A DNA stretch of 64,000 nt from Spirochaetia bacterium. Lineage in GTDB: Bacteria > Spirochaetota > Spirochaetia > CADAEX01. Below, piece after piece: positions 43,072 through 51,096 of this stretch. How positions within the stretch are numbered: the stretch's first letter is position 1; each line of letters opens with the position of its first letter. The notes below the pieces were generated by a model. That model had not been told where the DNA came from, searched no databases, and was given only the letters and a program-made list of their open reading frames with translations. The position numbers and the translations under genes were made by a program. The DNA is taken from the NCBI GenBank assembly GCA_017446885.1, contig JAFSOR010000017.1:1-64000 (forward strand), read 5' to 3'.

Positions 43072-44048
43072 AGAAGATATTACGGCTTTGTAAAAAGAGA
43101 TTCCTTGATATAATTTATTGGGTCAATTATCGGGTCATGACCCAAAAAGGACGTGACCCGATAAACAAACTTCCACCGGGTAAATATTTCCGCCTTGATA
43201 TCCCAACCTACGACGGGTCGGGGCAGGCGGTACATCCTTCCCTGCTGGTGCAGGATGATGGGAAACAGGAGGGACATCCCCGTTTTATATTGGCTTTCAC
43301 CCCTTATACCGACACCGACGACAGGGTGGAAAACCCCTCTATAGTGGTATCGGACGACGGCATAATCTTTAAGGAGGAGCGGGCTGGCCTCAACCCATTG
43401 GTGCAGGCCCCTGAGAAGGACCACAACGATGACCCCGATCTGTTCTTTGCAGGCGGCAAGTATGGCATCCTGTATCTTGAGACCATGCGTCCAGAGAAAC
43501 AGAGCCTTGTCCTTCTGGAAAGCACAGACCGCCTCCATTGGGATAAGCAGGTTATCCACCAGGAGGCACTTGACCAGGGTTCTGGCTGTTTTATGCTCTC
43601 TCCAAAGTACATAGAAAAGGACGGTTTTTCCTATCTGTTCTATGTGAACCGGGATGCCGAGGCTGGCTACCGGATTGAGTATGTTACAGGAAAGGATATC
43701 TATTCCATGGACTTTGAGCGCCGGAATGTGGTGAGTGTGTCCGGGCTCAAGGGGCTGCCCTGGCATTTGGATATTCTGCAGGATGGCAACAACTACTGCA
43801 TGCTCCTCACCACTGCTTCGGATGCCGAGAAGGAAACCCGCTACACCCTGCGAATCGCCAAGAGCCGGGATCTGGTTAACTGGAGCATGGAGCAGGGCTT
43901 TGCCCTGAGGGACTGCTACCGCTCCTCCGGCTTTATAAGGGATGGGTTGATGTATCTGTATGTCTCCAAGATTTTTCTCCCTGCATGGCGCAGGAAGAGA
44001 TGGAAGATACTCCTCTACAAAGCAGAGATACCAGGAAGTTGGAAATAA
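43068..44048 (+). CDS. Five-bladed beta-propeller protein, GH43/GH32-like, no signal peptide
   Basis: A 326-residue protein that looks like the five-bladed propeller of glycoside hydrolase families 43, 32 and 68: repeated SIVVSDDGIIFK, NDDPDLFFAGGKYGILYLET and SFLFY/FSYLFYVN blades, with acidic residues at each blade start. No signal peptide or membrane helix is seen, so it should be cytoplasmic, like the transferases around it. A propeller with transferase or phosphorylase action on a lipid-linked glycan is possible. A GGGTCA-type repeat is read in frame near residues 18-35. It starts four bases before the stop of the flippase fusion. Confidence 0.68.
   Translation: MKKILRLCKKRFLDIIYWVNYRVMTQKGRDPINKLPPGKYFRLDIPTYDGSGQAVHPSLLVQDDGKQEGHPRFILAFTPYTDTDDRVENPSIVVSDDGIIFKEERAGLNPLVQAPEKDHNDDPDLFFAGGKYGILYLETMRPEKQSLVLLESTDRLHWDKQVIHQEALDQGSGCFMLSPKYIEKDGFSYLFYVNRDAEAGYRIEYVTGKDIYSMDFERRNVVSVSGLKGLPWHLDILQDGNNYCMLLTTASDAEKETRYTLRIAKSRDLVNWSMEQGFALRDCYRSSGFIRDGLMYLYVSKIFLPAWRRKRWKILLYKAEIPGSWK
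43117..43164 (+). repeat. Intragenic palindromic GGGTCA/TGACCC repeat
   Basis: TTATCGGGTCA (43127-43137) and its exact complement TGACCCGATAA (43154-43164) enclose TGACCC (43138-43143), which itself pairs with TTGGGTCA just upstream. The repeat encodes an N-terminal stretch between the first helix and the start of the propeller. Confidence 0.72.
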
Positions 44049-44073
44049 TAAGAAAAAAAGGTATATTAAAAGT

Positions 44074-45045
44074 ATGAAAGTGCTTGTCACCGGTGCGGCC
44101 GGATTTATAGGATACCATCTCTGCAGGAAGCTGTATGAAAGCGGCCATGATATTGTGGGCATCGACTCCATGAACGCCTACTATGATGTAGCCCTTAAGG
44201 AGATGCGCTTGGCAGAGCTTGATAAGCTGGGCAGCCGTTTCCAGTTCAAGAAGCTGGATATCTGCGACAGGGGAGCCCTGTTTGCCCTTCTGAAGGAGGG
44301 GCAGTTTGATGCAGTTTGCAACCTGGCAGCTCAGGCCGGAGTACGGTATTCAATACAGAACCCTTACACCTATGTGGAGAACAATGTAGCAGGTTTTCTC
44401 AATATCCTTGAAGGATGTGTCCAGAACCATGTTCCATATCTGGTGTATGCCTCAAGCTCAAGTGTATATGGCAGGTCCGGGAAGCAGCCTTTTGCCGAAT
44501 CCGACCGTGTGGACAATCCCGTAAGTTTATATGCTGCAACTAAAAAGGCGGACGAGCTTATGGCACACGTCTATTCCCAGATGTACAGTCTTACAACTGT
44601 GGGACTCCGGTTCTTCACTGTATATGGCCCCTACGGCCGCCCCGACATGGCCTACTTCAAGTTTGCAGGCCGGATAGATCTGGGCGAGGAGATAGAGGTC
44701 TACAACAATGGCCATATGAAGCGGGATTTCACCTATATTGATGATGTGACTGCCGGAATTGAGAAGGTGCTGACTTCATCCTATTCTGATAAACCTAAGT
44801 ACCGTATCTATAACATCGGCAGGGGAAAGCCCGAGAATCTGATGGATTTTATACACTTGATAGAGAAGGGGCTTGGCAAGAAGGCTGTCCTCAAACTGAT
44901 GAGCCTACAGAAGGGGGATGTGCTTGAGACCTTTGCCGACATCTCTGCTCTTAAGAATGACTTCGGATATGAGCCTAAAACCGACCTTGAGGAAGGAATG
45001 GCCAAGTTCCTGACATGGTTCAAGGAGTGTTACTCCCAAAGATGA
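44074..45045 (+). CDS. UDP-glucuronate 4-epimerase
   Basis: A 323-residue extended SDR. VLVTGAAGFIGYHLCRKL binds NAD; GIDSMNAYYDVALKEMRLAEL closely follows the sequence pattern of CapI-type UDP-glucuronate epimerases. YASSSSVYG and the active Tyr-xxx-Lys in LYAATKKADEL complete the site. It would convert UDP-glucuronate from the dehydrogenase at 32284 to UDP-galacturonate. The ATG at 44074 is the usual start of the family and is preferred to upstream codons in the previous gene; AAAGG lies 12 bases before it. Length is normal. Confidence 0.9.
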   Translation: MKVLVTGAAGFIGYHLCRKLYESGHDIVGIDSMNAYYDVALKEMRLAELDKLGSRFQFKKLDICDRGALFALLKEGQFDAVCNLAAQAGVRYSIQNPYTYVENNVAGFLNILEGCVQNHVPYLVYASSSSVYGRSGKQPFAESDRVDNPVSLYAATKKADELMAHVYSQMYSLTTVGLRFFTVYGPYGRPDMAYFKFAGRIDLGEEIEVYNNGHMKRDFTYIDDVTAGIEKVLTSSYSDKPKYRIYNIGRGKPENLMDFIHLIEKGLGKKAVLKLMSLQKGDVLETFADISALKNDFGYEPKTDLEEGMAKFLTWFKECYSQR

Positions 45046-46556
45046 AAAAAACCTGGATTAAAGTTTTTATCCTTATTGCTGCTGTTCTGGTGTTCCGCAG
45101 TGTCATCTTCCCTGCTGTCTCTTGGAAGGCAGACGAGTTCTTCTACCTTACAGGAGCCCGGGAAATCAATGCTGGTCGAGTTTTGTACACTGATTTTGCA
45201 GATGTTAAGCCGGTAGGCATTTTCTATATCTATGCTCTGGCTGACAAGCTGGGCGGCGGCAACCTGAGATGCGACCTGTTTATTCTGCGTATATTTTCTG
45301 TCTCTGCCGTTTTTCTTATATCCCTTATGCTCTGGTACATAGGGCGCACCCTGTACAATGAGAGGACCGGGTATTTCGCGGCGCTCCTTTTCACAGCCTA
45401 TTCCACCTGTGTCCGGGGCAGCGAGGTTCTGGCCGCCAACACCGAGCTTTTCTCTGTTCTTTTTATGACAGCCAGCATCTGCTTCTTCTGTCGTGGTAGG
45501 TTCAGGTTTGGGTATGTGGACCTGCTTTCTGCCGCCTTCTCCCTGTCGCTGGCTTTTCTGGTCAACCCCAGATGTGGAATTGTGGTGCTGGCTTATGTGG
45601 TTTTCCTCTTTCTCTTCTCTGAAGACAAGACAGGAGCATTCTTAAAGACCTTGGCCTCTGCTGCCGTATTCCTTCTGCCTGTTGGAATTATAATACTATA
45701 TTACTGGCATATCGGACATCTTGATGACTACTTGAACTGGCAGTTTGTATTCACCAAGTATTACGCCGGAGCTTACAGCCTTTTCATGCGTATATTCCGT
45801 GGGGTGCTGGTATACCGGTTCTTTGCCGGGCTTCTGCCCCTGCTGTTCTTCGTAGGATATTTGTTCTTCCCTCTCAGAAAAGAAAGGTTCAACAAGCCGG
45901 CTCTTTTCTTTCTTATTCTTTTGGCAGTTCTGTGGCTGTCGGCTTTCTCCGGTGGAAAGCATGTGGAACGCTACTATTTCCCGCTGTTCATCCCGCTGAC
46001 ACTCCTGGCTGGTGCTGGGCTTGAGGCTTTCTTGCAGAACTACAGACAGACTGCTATCAGGTTTCTCCTAGTCTTCATGCTCGTGTCTCCGCCAATCATA
46101 TATCTGCATATGAACATCATCTCCTTATGGCTGAACAAGTATCCCAAGACCTACCAGGCATATATGGCCGACAAACAGTCTGTAATTGACTATGTGGTCT
46201 CTAATACCGATAAGGATGACCGGCTTTTGGTGTGGGATTTTGGCGACCTGTTCTACTGTGCCACCGACCGGTTTATGGCAACTCCTATCTTTGACCCGTC
46301 GGGCCATCTCTTGGCAGGGAAATATCTGAATACCGAGGAGCGGGTTGACCAGTTCTATGGCCTTTTCTTCTACCATTTGGAAAAGACTCCTCCGGCAGTG
46401 GTCATAGACAGCACTAAATTCTTTGATACCGAAGGGAGCGATATAAACAAGTACATGGTTCCTTATCTGGACCGGTTCCGCAATTATATTCTTGACAACT
46501 ACGAGCCTGTGGAGATAGAGAGCCGCTACAATGTCTACAAGAGAAAAAATGGATAA
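45042..46556 (+). CDS. GT-C membrane glycosyltransferase, family 39/ArnT-like
   Basis: A 504-residue protein with about 11 helices. After the first helix comes the periplasmic loop WKADEFFYLTGAREINAGRVLYTDFADVKP, with the acidic DE motif and the conserved (D/E)xKPP-like end that mark ArnT/PMT-type enzymes. These use a polyprenyl-phosphate sugar to modify a periplasmic acceptor. The soluble C-terminal part has LLVWDFGDLFYCATDR. The ATG overlaps the epimerase stop (GATGA). The sugar donor might be supplied by the GtrB-like enzymes in this region. Confidence 0.82.
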   Translation: MKKTWIKVFILIAAVLVFRSVIFPAVSWKADEFFYLTGAREINAGRVLYTDFADVKPVGIFYIYALADKLGGGNLRCDLFILRIFSVSAVFLISLMLWYIGRTLYNERTGYFAALLFTAYSTCVRGSEVLAANTELFSVLFMTASICFFCRGRFRFGYVDLLSAAFSLSLAFLVNPRCGIVVLAYVVFLFLFSEDKTGAFLKTLASAAVFLLPVGIIILYYWHIGHLDDYLNWQFVFTKYYAGAYSLFMRIFRGVLVYRFFAGLLPLLFFVGYLFFPLRKERFNKPALFFLILLAVLWLSAFSGGKHVERYYFPLFIPLTLLAGAGLEAFLQNYRQTAIRFLLVFMLVSPPIIYLHMNIISLWLNKYPKTYQAYMADKQSVIDYVVSNTDKDDRLLVWDFGDLFYCATDRFMATPIFDPSGHLLAGKYLNTEERVDQFYGLFFYHLEKTPPAVVIDSTKFFDTEGSDINKYMVPYLDRFRNYILDNYEPVEIESRYNVYKRKNG

Positions 46557-47502
46557 ACACGAAGTTTCAGTAGTCATAACTACATATAAGCGTCCTGATA
46601 AGCTGGGGCGTGCAATCAGGAGCGTGCTGAATCAGACCCTCAAGGATTGGGAGCTGATAATTGTTGATGACAATAATGCCGACAGCCCTTTCAGGCAGGA
46701 GACCGAAGCCTTTATGGCAGACTATCTTGCTGACAGCCGCATCCGCTATATAAAACACGAGAAAAACTCAGGGGCACCGGAAGCCAGGAATACTGGTATA
46801 AAGGCGGCGGTGGGAACATACATAGCTTTCTTGGATGACGACGATGAGTTTGAGTCCACCAAGCTTGAAAGGCAGCTGGCTCTGTTCAAGAGTTCGGACC
46901 TTAAGAACCTGGGCGTTGTCTACTGCAAGAACCGCTATCTGGACGAGACCGGCACAGTACTCCGTTACAGCGTGGCCAAGGTGAGGGGCGATGTATTCAA
47001 GTATCATATGGTGCGGAATGTGGGAATAACCTCCACGCTTATGATAAAAAAGAGTGCCATTGAAAAGGCAGGCTATTTTCATAATATAGTGTGTGCCCAG
47101 GAGTATGAGCTTCTGCTCCGTATCTTTGCGCTGGGCTATACTGCCGACCTTGTGGATGATTTCCTTACAAATGTCTATATCCATGACGGCGAGCGGATAA
47201 CTACCAGCAAAAAGGTGATCCAGGGCAGATTGCATATATTCGAGGTTAAGAAGGGCTATTTTGACAGGCTTACCCCTAAGGAGCAGAAGCTGGTGGAGCA
47301 TTATCACTGGCTTACCATGTTCCGGGAAAGTGTTCTGGTCAAAGAATATAAAGAAGCGCGCAAGTACTGGAAAAAGGCTGTAGCAACCAAGCCTCAGGAT
47401 CCGCTTAACTATATAGAAGGACTCTCTCTGGTTGTTCCAGTGTCGGCAGTGAACAACATAAAATCATGGCTGCACCACATTAAAAACAGGTTGGGAAAAT
47501 GA
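46549..47502 (+). CDS. Family 2 glycosyltransferase
   Basis: A 317-residue GT-A enzyme. VSVVITTYKRPDKLGRAIRS opens the fold, IIVDDNNADSPF gives the first acidic site, and FLDDDDEFESTKLERQL is the DxD region. The later segment HMVRNVGITSTLMIKKSAI and ICAQEY-like CAQEYELLLR fit the acceptor side. The ATG at 46549 overlaps the previous stop; an in-frame ATG at 46531 is also possible. It works in the cytoplasm on a growing glycan. The sugar is unknown. Confidence 0.9.
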   Translation: MDKHEVSVVITTYKRPDKLGRAIRSVLNQTLKDWELIIVDDNNADSPFRQETEAFMADYLADSRIRYIKHEKNSGAPEARNTGIKAAVGTYIAFLDDDDEFESTKLERQLALFKSSDLKNLGVVYCKNRYLDETGTVLRYSVAKVRGDVFKYHMVRNVGITSTLMIKKSAIEKAGYFHNIVCAQEYELLLRIFALGYTADLVDDFLTNVYIHDGERITTSKKVIQGRLHIFEVKKGYFDRLTPKEQKLVEHYHWLTMFRESVLVKEYKEARKYWKKAVATKPQDPLNYIEGLSLVVPVSAVNNIKSWLHHIKNRLGK

Positions 47503-48665
47503 AGCATATAATTCTAGATGCCTTGGCAGTGGAGAACAGCAAGACAGGCGTTGGGCAGTATGTGCAGGAGCTTTTGGAAGAGCTTCTGGAACAGGCTCCC
47601 AAGGATATGTTCTTCTCTGTCATGCTGCATCCGTCCCTTGATATGAAGCATCCTTTGGTGAAGTTTGTAAGCAAGCAGAAGAATGCCGAGATCATGTGGT
47701 TCGACATTCCTGCCATCGGACTTAAGCGGGATATAAAGTTCTTCCTTAAGCGGAGTAAACTGAAGTGCGACCTTTTCCATTGCCTCTACTCAAACCATCC
47801 CCTCTTTTTCAAAGGTGCTCAGATGGTGACCATACACGACCTTAAGTATGTGCTCCACCCCGAGTACATGGGTTCCAAGGGAAAACTTAAGTCCATATAC
47901 CTTAAGAATTTAATGCGCCATGCCGCAAAGCATTGCAAGAAGCTTATAACTGTGTCTGAATCCACCAGGAGCGACCTTTTAAAAGTGTTCCCCCATATGC
48001 CGGCTCTGGCTGAGCGGACTAAGGTAGTCTACGAGGCTGCCACTGTGAGCATGAAGGAGAACAGGGGGATCAAGGAGCGTTTCCAGCTTGATAAGCCCTA
48101 CTTCCTCTACTTGGGAGAGCTTAGACCCCACAAGAATGTGGGCCGGGTGATTGAGGCGTTTATACGGTTCAAGGCTGACCTGTGTCAGCCTGACGGAGCA
48201 CAATGTCAGCCTGACGAATGTCAGGCCCTGACAGATGTCAGGCTTATCGTGGCAGGAAAGCCGCACAAGAGCTTTGTCATACCATTGGGGGCAAAGCGCG
48301 GTGACATAATATTCACAGGCTATGTAAAGGATGACGATGCCTACACACTCTATTCCAATGCGCTGGCCTACTGCCTGCCGTCGCTCTACGAGGGATTTGG
48401 GCTGCCGATTCTTGAGGCCATGAAGTGCGGCTGCCCTGTAATCACCTCCGATTTCTCATCTACTGCCGAGGTATCCGGGGATGCCGCCCTTCTGGTGGAC
48501 CCGCTCTCGGTGGAGGCAATTGCCGGGGCAATGGCCAGAATCTACAGTGATGAGGCATTCCGGAAGGAGCTTATAACCAAGGGCTATGCACGGGAGAAAG
48601 AGTTCTCATGGGCAAAGGCTGCCGAAGAGACCCTGGCGATATATAAGGAGATTCTTGACAAGTGA
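47499..48665 (+). CDS. Family 4 glycosyltransferase
   Basis: A 388-residue GT-B enzyme of the mannosyltransferase-like group. DALAVENSKTGVGQYVQELL starts the N-terminal domain; FLYLGELRPHKNVGRVIEAF opens the donor domain, and LPSLYEGFGLPILEAMKCG contains the EGFGLxxxE motif for the nucleotide sugar. A strange run between these, residues about 227-245, is rich in Cys-Gln-Pro-Asp and comes from GTCAG repeats at 48183-48242. This run interrupts the usual spacing before LIVAGKP. The gene overlaps its neighbours by four bases on each side. Confidence 0.9.
   Translation: MKHIILDALAVENSKTGVGQYVQELLEELLEQAPKDMFFSVMLHPSLDMKHPLVKFVSKQKNAEIMWFDIPAIGLKRDIKFFLKRSKLKCDLFHCLYSNHPLFFKGAQMVTIHDLKYVLHPEYMGSKGKLKSIYLKNLMRHAAKHCKKLITVSESTRSDLLKVFPHMPALAERTKVVYEAATVSMKENRGIKERFQLDKPYFLYLGELRPHKNVGRVIEAFIRFKADLCQPDGAQCQPDECQALTDVRLIVAGKPHKSFVIPLGAKRGDIIFTGYVKDDDAYTLYSNALAYCLPSLYEGFGLPILEAMKCGCPVITSDFSSTAEVSGDAALLVDPLSVEAIAGAMARIYSDEAFRKELITKGYAREKEFSWAKAAEETLAIYKEILDK
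48183..48242 (+). repeat. Cluster of GTCAG/CTGAC palindromes inside a glycosyltransferase gene
   Basis: TGTCAGCCTGACG occurs at 48183-48195 and again, 21 bases on, at 48204-48216. TGTCAGGCCCTGACA, a perfect palindrome, is at 48219-48233 and TGTCAGG at 48236-48242. The 21-base spacing keeps the reading frame, giving repeated CQPD residues. Confidence 0.75.
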
Positions 48666-49783
48666 AACGGGTAGTAATCTCCTCAAACACAGCATGGACT
48701 ATCTTTAACCACCGTGCCGGGCTTATAAAAACGCTCCAGGATGCCGGGTACGAGGTGCACACCGTTGCCCCCGAATCCAACTTTACCGATATCCAGAACC
48801 CGGGCACAGTATTCCATCCGGTAAAGAATCTGGAGCGGAAGGGGAAGAACCCCTTTTCCGACCTTTTCCTTATAAGGGAATACTATAAAATTTATAAGGC
48901 AATACAGCCCCAGGCTGTGTTTGGCTATACCATCAAGGCCAACATATACAGCGCCATAGCCTGCCGCCTGGCCCGCATACCCATAGTGTGCACCGTGAAT
49001 GGGTTGGGCACTGCCTTCGACAACCCCAAAGGGTTTACGTACAAGGTAGTAAAACAGCTTTACAAGTTTGCATTCAGAAAGGCGAAGGCAGTGGTGTTCC
49101 AGAACACCGAGGACCGGGTTTTCTTCGAGGAGCAGGGGATTATCGGGTCAAATTTAAAAGGTCAAATTATCGGGTCAGTTAATGGGTCAGGTGTTGACCT
49201 TTTAAAATTTAAGTCAGCCCCGGTCCCGGCCCAGCCCGTGTTTATGCTTATCTCCCGCATGCTTAAAAACAAAGGTGTGCCTGAGTTTATAGAGGCCAGC
49301 CGCCGCATAAAGCGCACCCACCCCGATGCAGAGTTTATCCTGCTGGGGCCAGCCGACAGCGACAATCCCATGGGCGTTCCACTGTCCGAGCTTGAGGCTC
49401 TGGACAGGGCAGCCGGGGCATACTACGCTGGGGCGGCCAAGGATGTGCGGCCTTATCTTGAAAAGTGCTCCTGCATGGTGCTTCCCACATACTATAAGGA
49501 AGGGGTGCCCAAGATTCTTATCGAGGCCCTGGCAATGGGGCGCCCCATAATTACCACCGACACCCCCGGCTGCCGCGAGACTGTGATTCCCGGCGGCAAC
49601 GGCTGGTTTGTGGAAGCTCGGTCAGCAGATTCGCTGTGCAGTGCGATGGAGGCTTTCTTGGCGCTTAGCCGGGATGAGCAGGCCGCGATGGGGTTAAGGA
49701 GCCGCCAGCTGGCAGAAGATAAGTTTGACGAGAAAAAAGTTATAGCCGCATACATGGAGATTCTGCAGCATATCTATGATTAA
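48662..49783 (+). CDS. Family 4 glycosyltransferase, PglA/CapM-like
   Basis: A 373-residue GT-B enzyme. VVISSNTAWTIFNHRAGLIK is the N-terminal pattern of the PglA/WbpX/CapM group, which add GalNAc or related sugars. YTIKANIYSAIACRLARIP, GLGTAFDN, NGSGVDLLKF and PTYYKEGVPKILIEALAMGRP, with the GVPxxxxEA donor motif, all fit. The GTG at 48662 overlaps the previous stop (GTGA). A GGTCA-type repeat at 49140-49206 lies just before and within the GSGVD motif. The gene overlaps the GtrA gene by eight bases. Confidence 0.92.
   Translation: MKRVVISSNTAWTIFNHRAGLIKTLQDAGYEVHTVAPESNFTDIQNPGTVFHPVKNLERKGKNPFSDLFLIREYYKIYKAIQPQAVFGYTIKANIYSAIACRLARIPIVCTVNGLGTAFDNPKGFTYKVVKQLYKFAFRKAKAVVFQNTEDRVFFEEQGIIGSNLKGQIIGSVNGSGVDLLKFKSAPVPAQPVFMLISRMLKNKGVPEFIEASRRIKRTHPDAEFILLGPADSDNPMGVPLSELEALDRAAGAYYAGAAKDVRPYLEKCSCMVLPTYYKEGVPKILIEALAMGRPIITTDTPGCRETVIPGGNGWFVEARSADSLCSAMEAFLALSRDEQAAMGLRSRQLAEDKFDEKKVIAAYMEILQHIYD
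49140..49206 (+). repeat. Intragenic GGTCA/TGACC repeat with two TTATCGGGTCA copies
   Basis: TTATCGGGTCA occurs at 49140-49150 and 49167-49177. Around the second copy, TTTAAAAGGTCA (49153-49164) pairs with TGACCTTTTAAA (49195-49206), the same 12-base arms as in the gene at 19722. A 19-base stretch here (49146-49164) is identical to 20378-20396. Confidence 0.75.
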
Positions 49784-50183
49784 GAAAGTATTCTCCTTTA
49801 TAGTTTGGGGACTTGCCACCACTGCATTGAACGTAGGCTTTTTCCTGCTTTTCCGGCATCTGGGCGTGCCCCTTACATCAGCAGTCATAATTGCCTGGTT
49901 CCTGTCTGTAACTTTCTCCTATTTTGCCAACAAGAAGATGGTGTTTCAAGATAGGACATCTGGCTTTGGTGCGATAATAAAAAGTATGTTGTTGTTCTAT
50001 GGTTCCCGTGCTTTTTCCGGCCTTATGGATGTAGTTCTTATGAATGTGTTTGTAAAAATACTGGGCTGGGACGAGCTGGTTTCCAAGCTTATAAACGAGG
50101 TGCTGGTTAGTACTTTCAACTTTTTATTCTGTTTTTTAGTTGTGTTCAGAAAGAAAAAACCGGAGGAAAACAATAATGGATAA
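49776..50183 (+). CDS. GtrA-family membrane protein
   Basis: A 135-residue GtrA protein with four helices: FIVWGLATTALNVGFFLLF, SAVIIAWFLSVTFSYFANKK, a third near residues 65-90 and a last one with STFNFLFCFLVVF. ANKKMVF and NFLFxxxxVF are the conserved features. GtrA proteins are thought to flip polyprenyl-phosphate-linked glucose or similar sugars. The GtrB-like enzyme follows with an eight-base overlap, so they form a functional pair. A second GtrA is at 62424. Confidence 0.9.
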   Translation: MIKKVFSFIVWGLATTALNVGFFLLFRHLGVPLTSAVIIAWFLSVTFSYFANKKMVFQDRTSGFGAIIKSMLLFYGSRAFSGLMDVVLMNVFVKILGWDELVSKLINEVLVSTFNFLFCFLVVFRKKKPEENNNG

Positions 50184-51096
50184 AATATCCTTAGTAGTTC
50201 CCTGTTTTAACGAGCAGGACAATATTTTCCCATTCTATGAGGCTGTACTGAATGTGTTTCAAGAGATTTCTGCCGCCACTTTTGAGCTTGTGTTCGTGGA
50301 TGACGGCTCTTCGGATGAAACATTTTCCAGAATAGCAGAGCTTAATAATAAAGATGAGCGGGTAAGATGCATCTCATTCTCCCGCAACTTTGGAAAAGAG
50401 GCAGCCCTTTTTGCTGGAATCCGCAGTGTGACAGGGGATTGCACCGTGGTCCTTGATGCCGATCTTCAGCATCCGCCAGAGCTTATAAAAAAGATGTATT
50501 CCCTCTGGAAAGATGGGTATCAGGTGGTAGAAGGAATCAAGGAGAGCCGTGGTAAGGAGAGCAAAATCCATGGCATTTTCACCAGAATCTTTTACCGTAT
50601 GATAAGCCATGCAGTAAAGATTGATATGGCCAATTCCAGCGACTATAAGCTTTTGGACAAGGCAGTGACCACAGAGCTTGCAAAGCTTTCGGAGAGAAAC
50701 ACATTCTTCAGGGCTCTTTCATTCTGGGTGGGGTTTAAGAAGACATCGGTCTACTACGAGGTGGCAGACAGGGTCTCTGGCCGCTCCAAATGGTCTACAA
50801 AGTCGCTTATGAAGTATGCCATAAAGAACATGGTATGCTTCAGCTACACACCATTGCACATAATAAGCGTTGTAGGTTTCATATTTGTACTGATTGCTCT
50901 GGGCATAGGGATTGATGCTCTCTGTTCATTTATCCGGAACAGCTCTGCAAGCGGTTTCCCAACCATCGTATTCCTTATGCTCATCGGCTTTGGTGGCTGT
51001 CTTATAAGCCTTGGAATAATAGGTATCTACATAGCCCAGATTTACGACGAAGTAAAAAAACGGCCTCAGTACATAATCGGGAAAAGAATTGGATAA
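50176..51096 (+). CDS. GtrB-like polyprenyl-phosphate glycosyltransferase
   Basis: A 306-residue GT-A enzyme with two C-terminal helices. SLVVPCFNEQDNIFPFYEAV, VDDGSSDET, the DADLQHPPEL metal site and RNTFFRAL...VGFKK are GtrB signatures. Helices lie at about residues 232-258 and 267-293. It charges undecaprenyl phosphate with a sugar that GtrA then flips for a periplasmic transferase such as YfhO or the GT-C at 45042. The ATG at 50176 has CGGAGG upstream. Confidence 0.93.
   Translation: MDKISLVVPCFNEQDNIFPFYEAVLNVFQEISAATFELVFVDDGSSDETFSRIAELNNKDERVRCISFSRNFGKEAALFAGIRSVTGDCTVVLDADLQHPPELIKKMYSLWKDGYQVVEGIKESRGKESKIHGIFTRIFYRMISHAVKIDMANSSDYKLLDKAVTTELAKLSERNTFFRALSFWVGFKKTSVYYEVADRVSGRSKWSTKSLMKYAIKNMVCFSYTPLHIISVVGFIFVLIALGIGIDALCSFIRNSSASGFPTIVFLMLIGFGGCLISLGIIGIYIAQIYDEVKKRPQYIIGKRIG

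Noticed and set aside
43080-44171. A 363-codon minus-strand open frame opposite the propeller gene
   Set aside because: Antisense shadow with no motif or ribosome site; the plus-strand gene has clear blade repeats and operon overlaps.
48183-48242. Short regularly spaced repeats that could suggest a CRISPR-like array
   Set aside because: Units are 13-15 bases, spacing is irregular after the second unit, they are read in frame within an enzyme and there is no cas gene.
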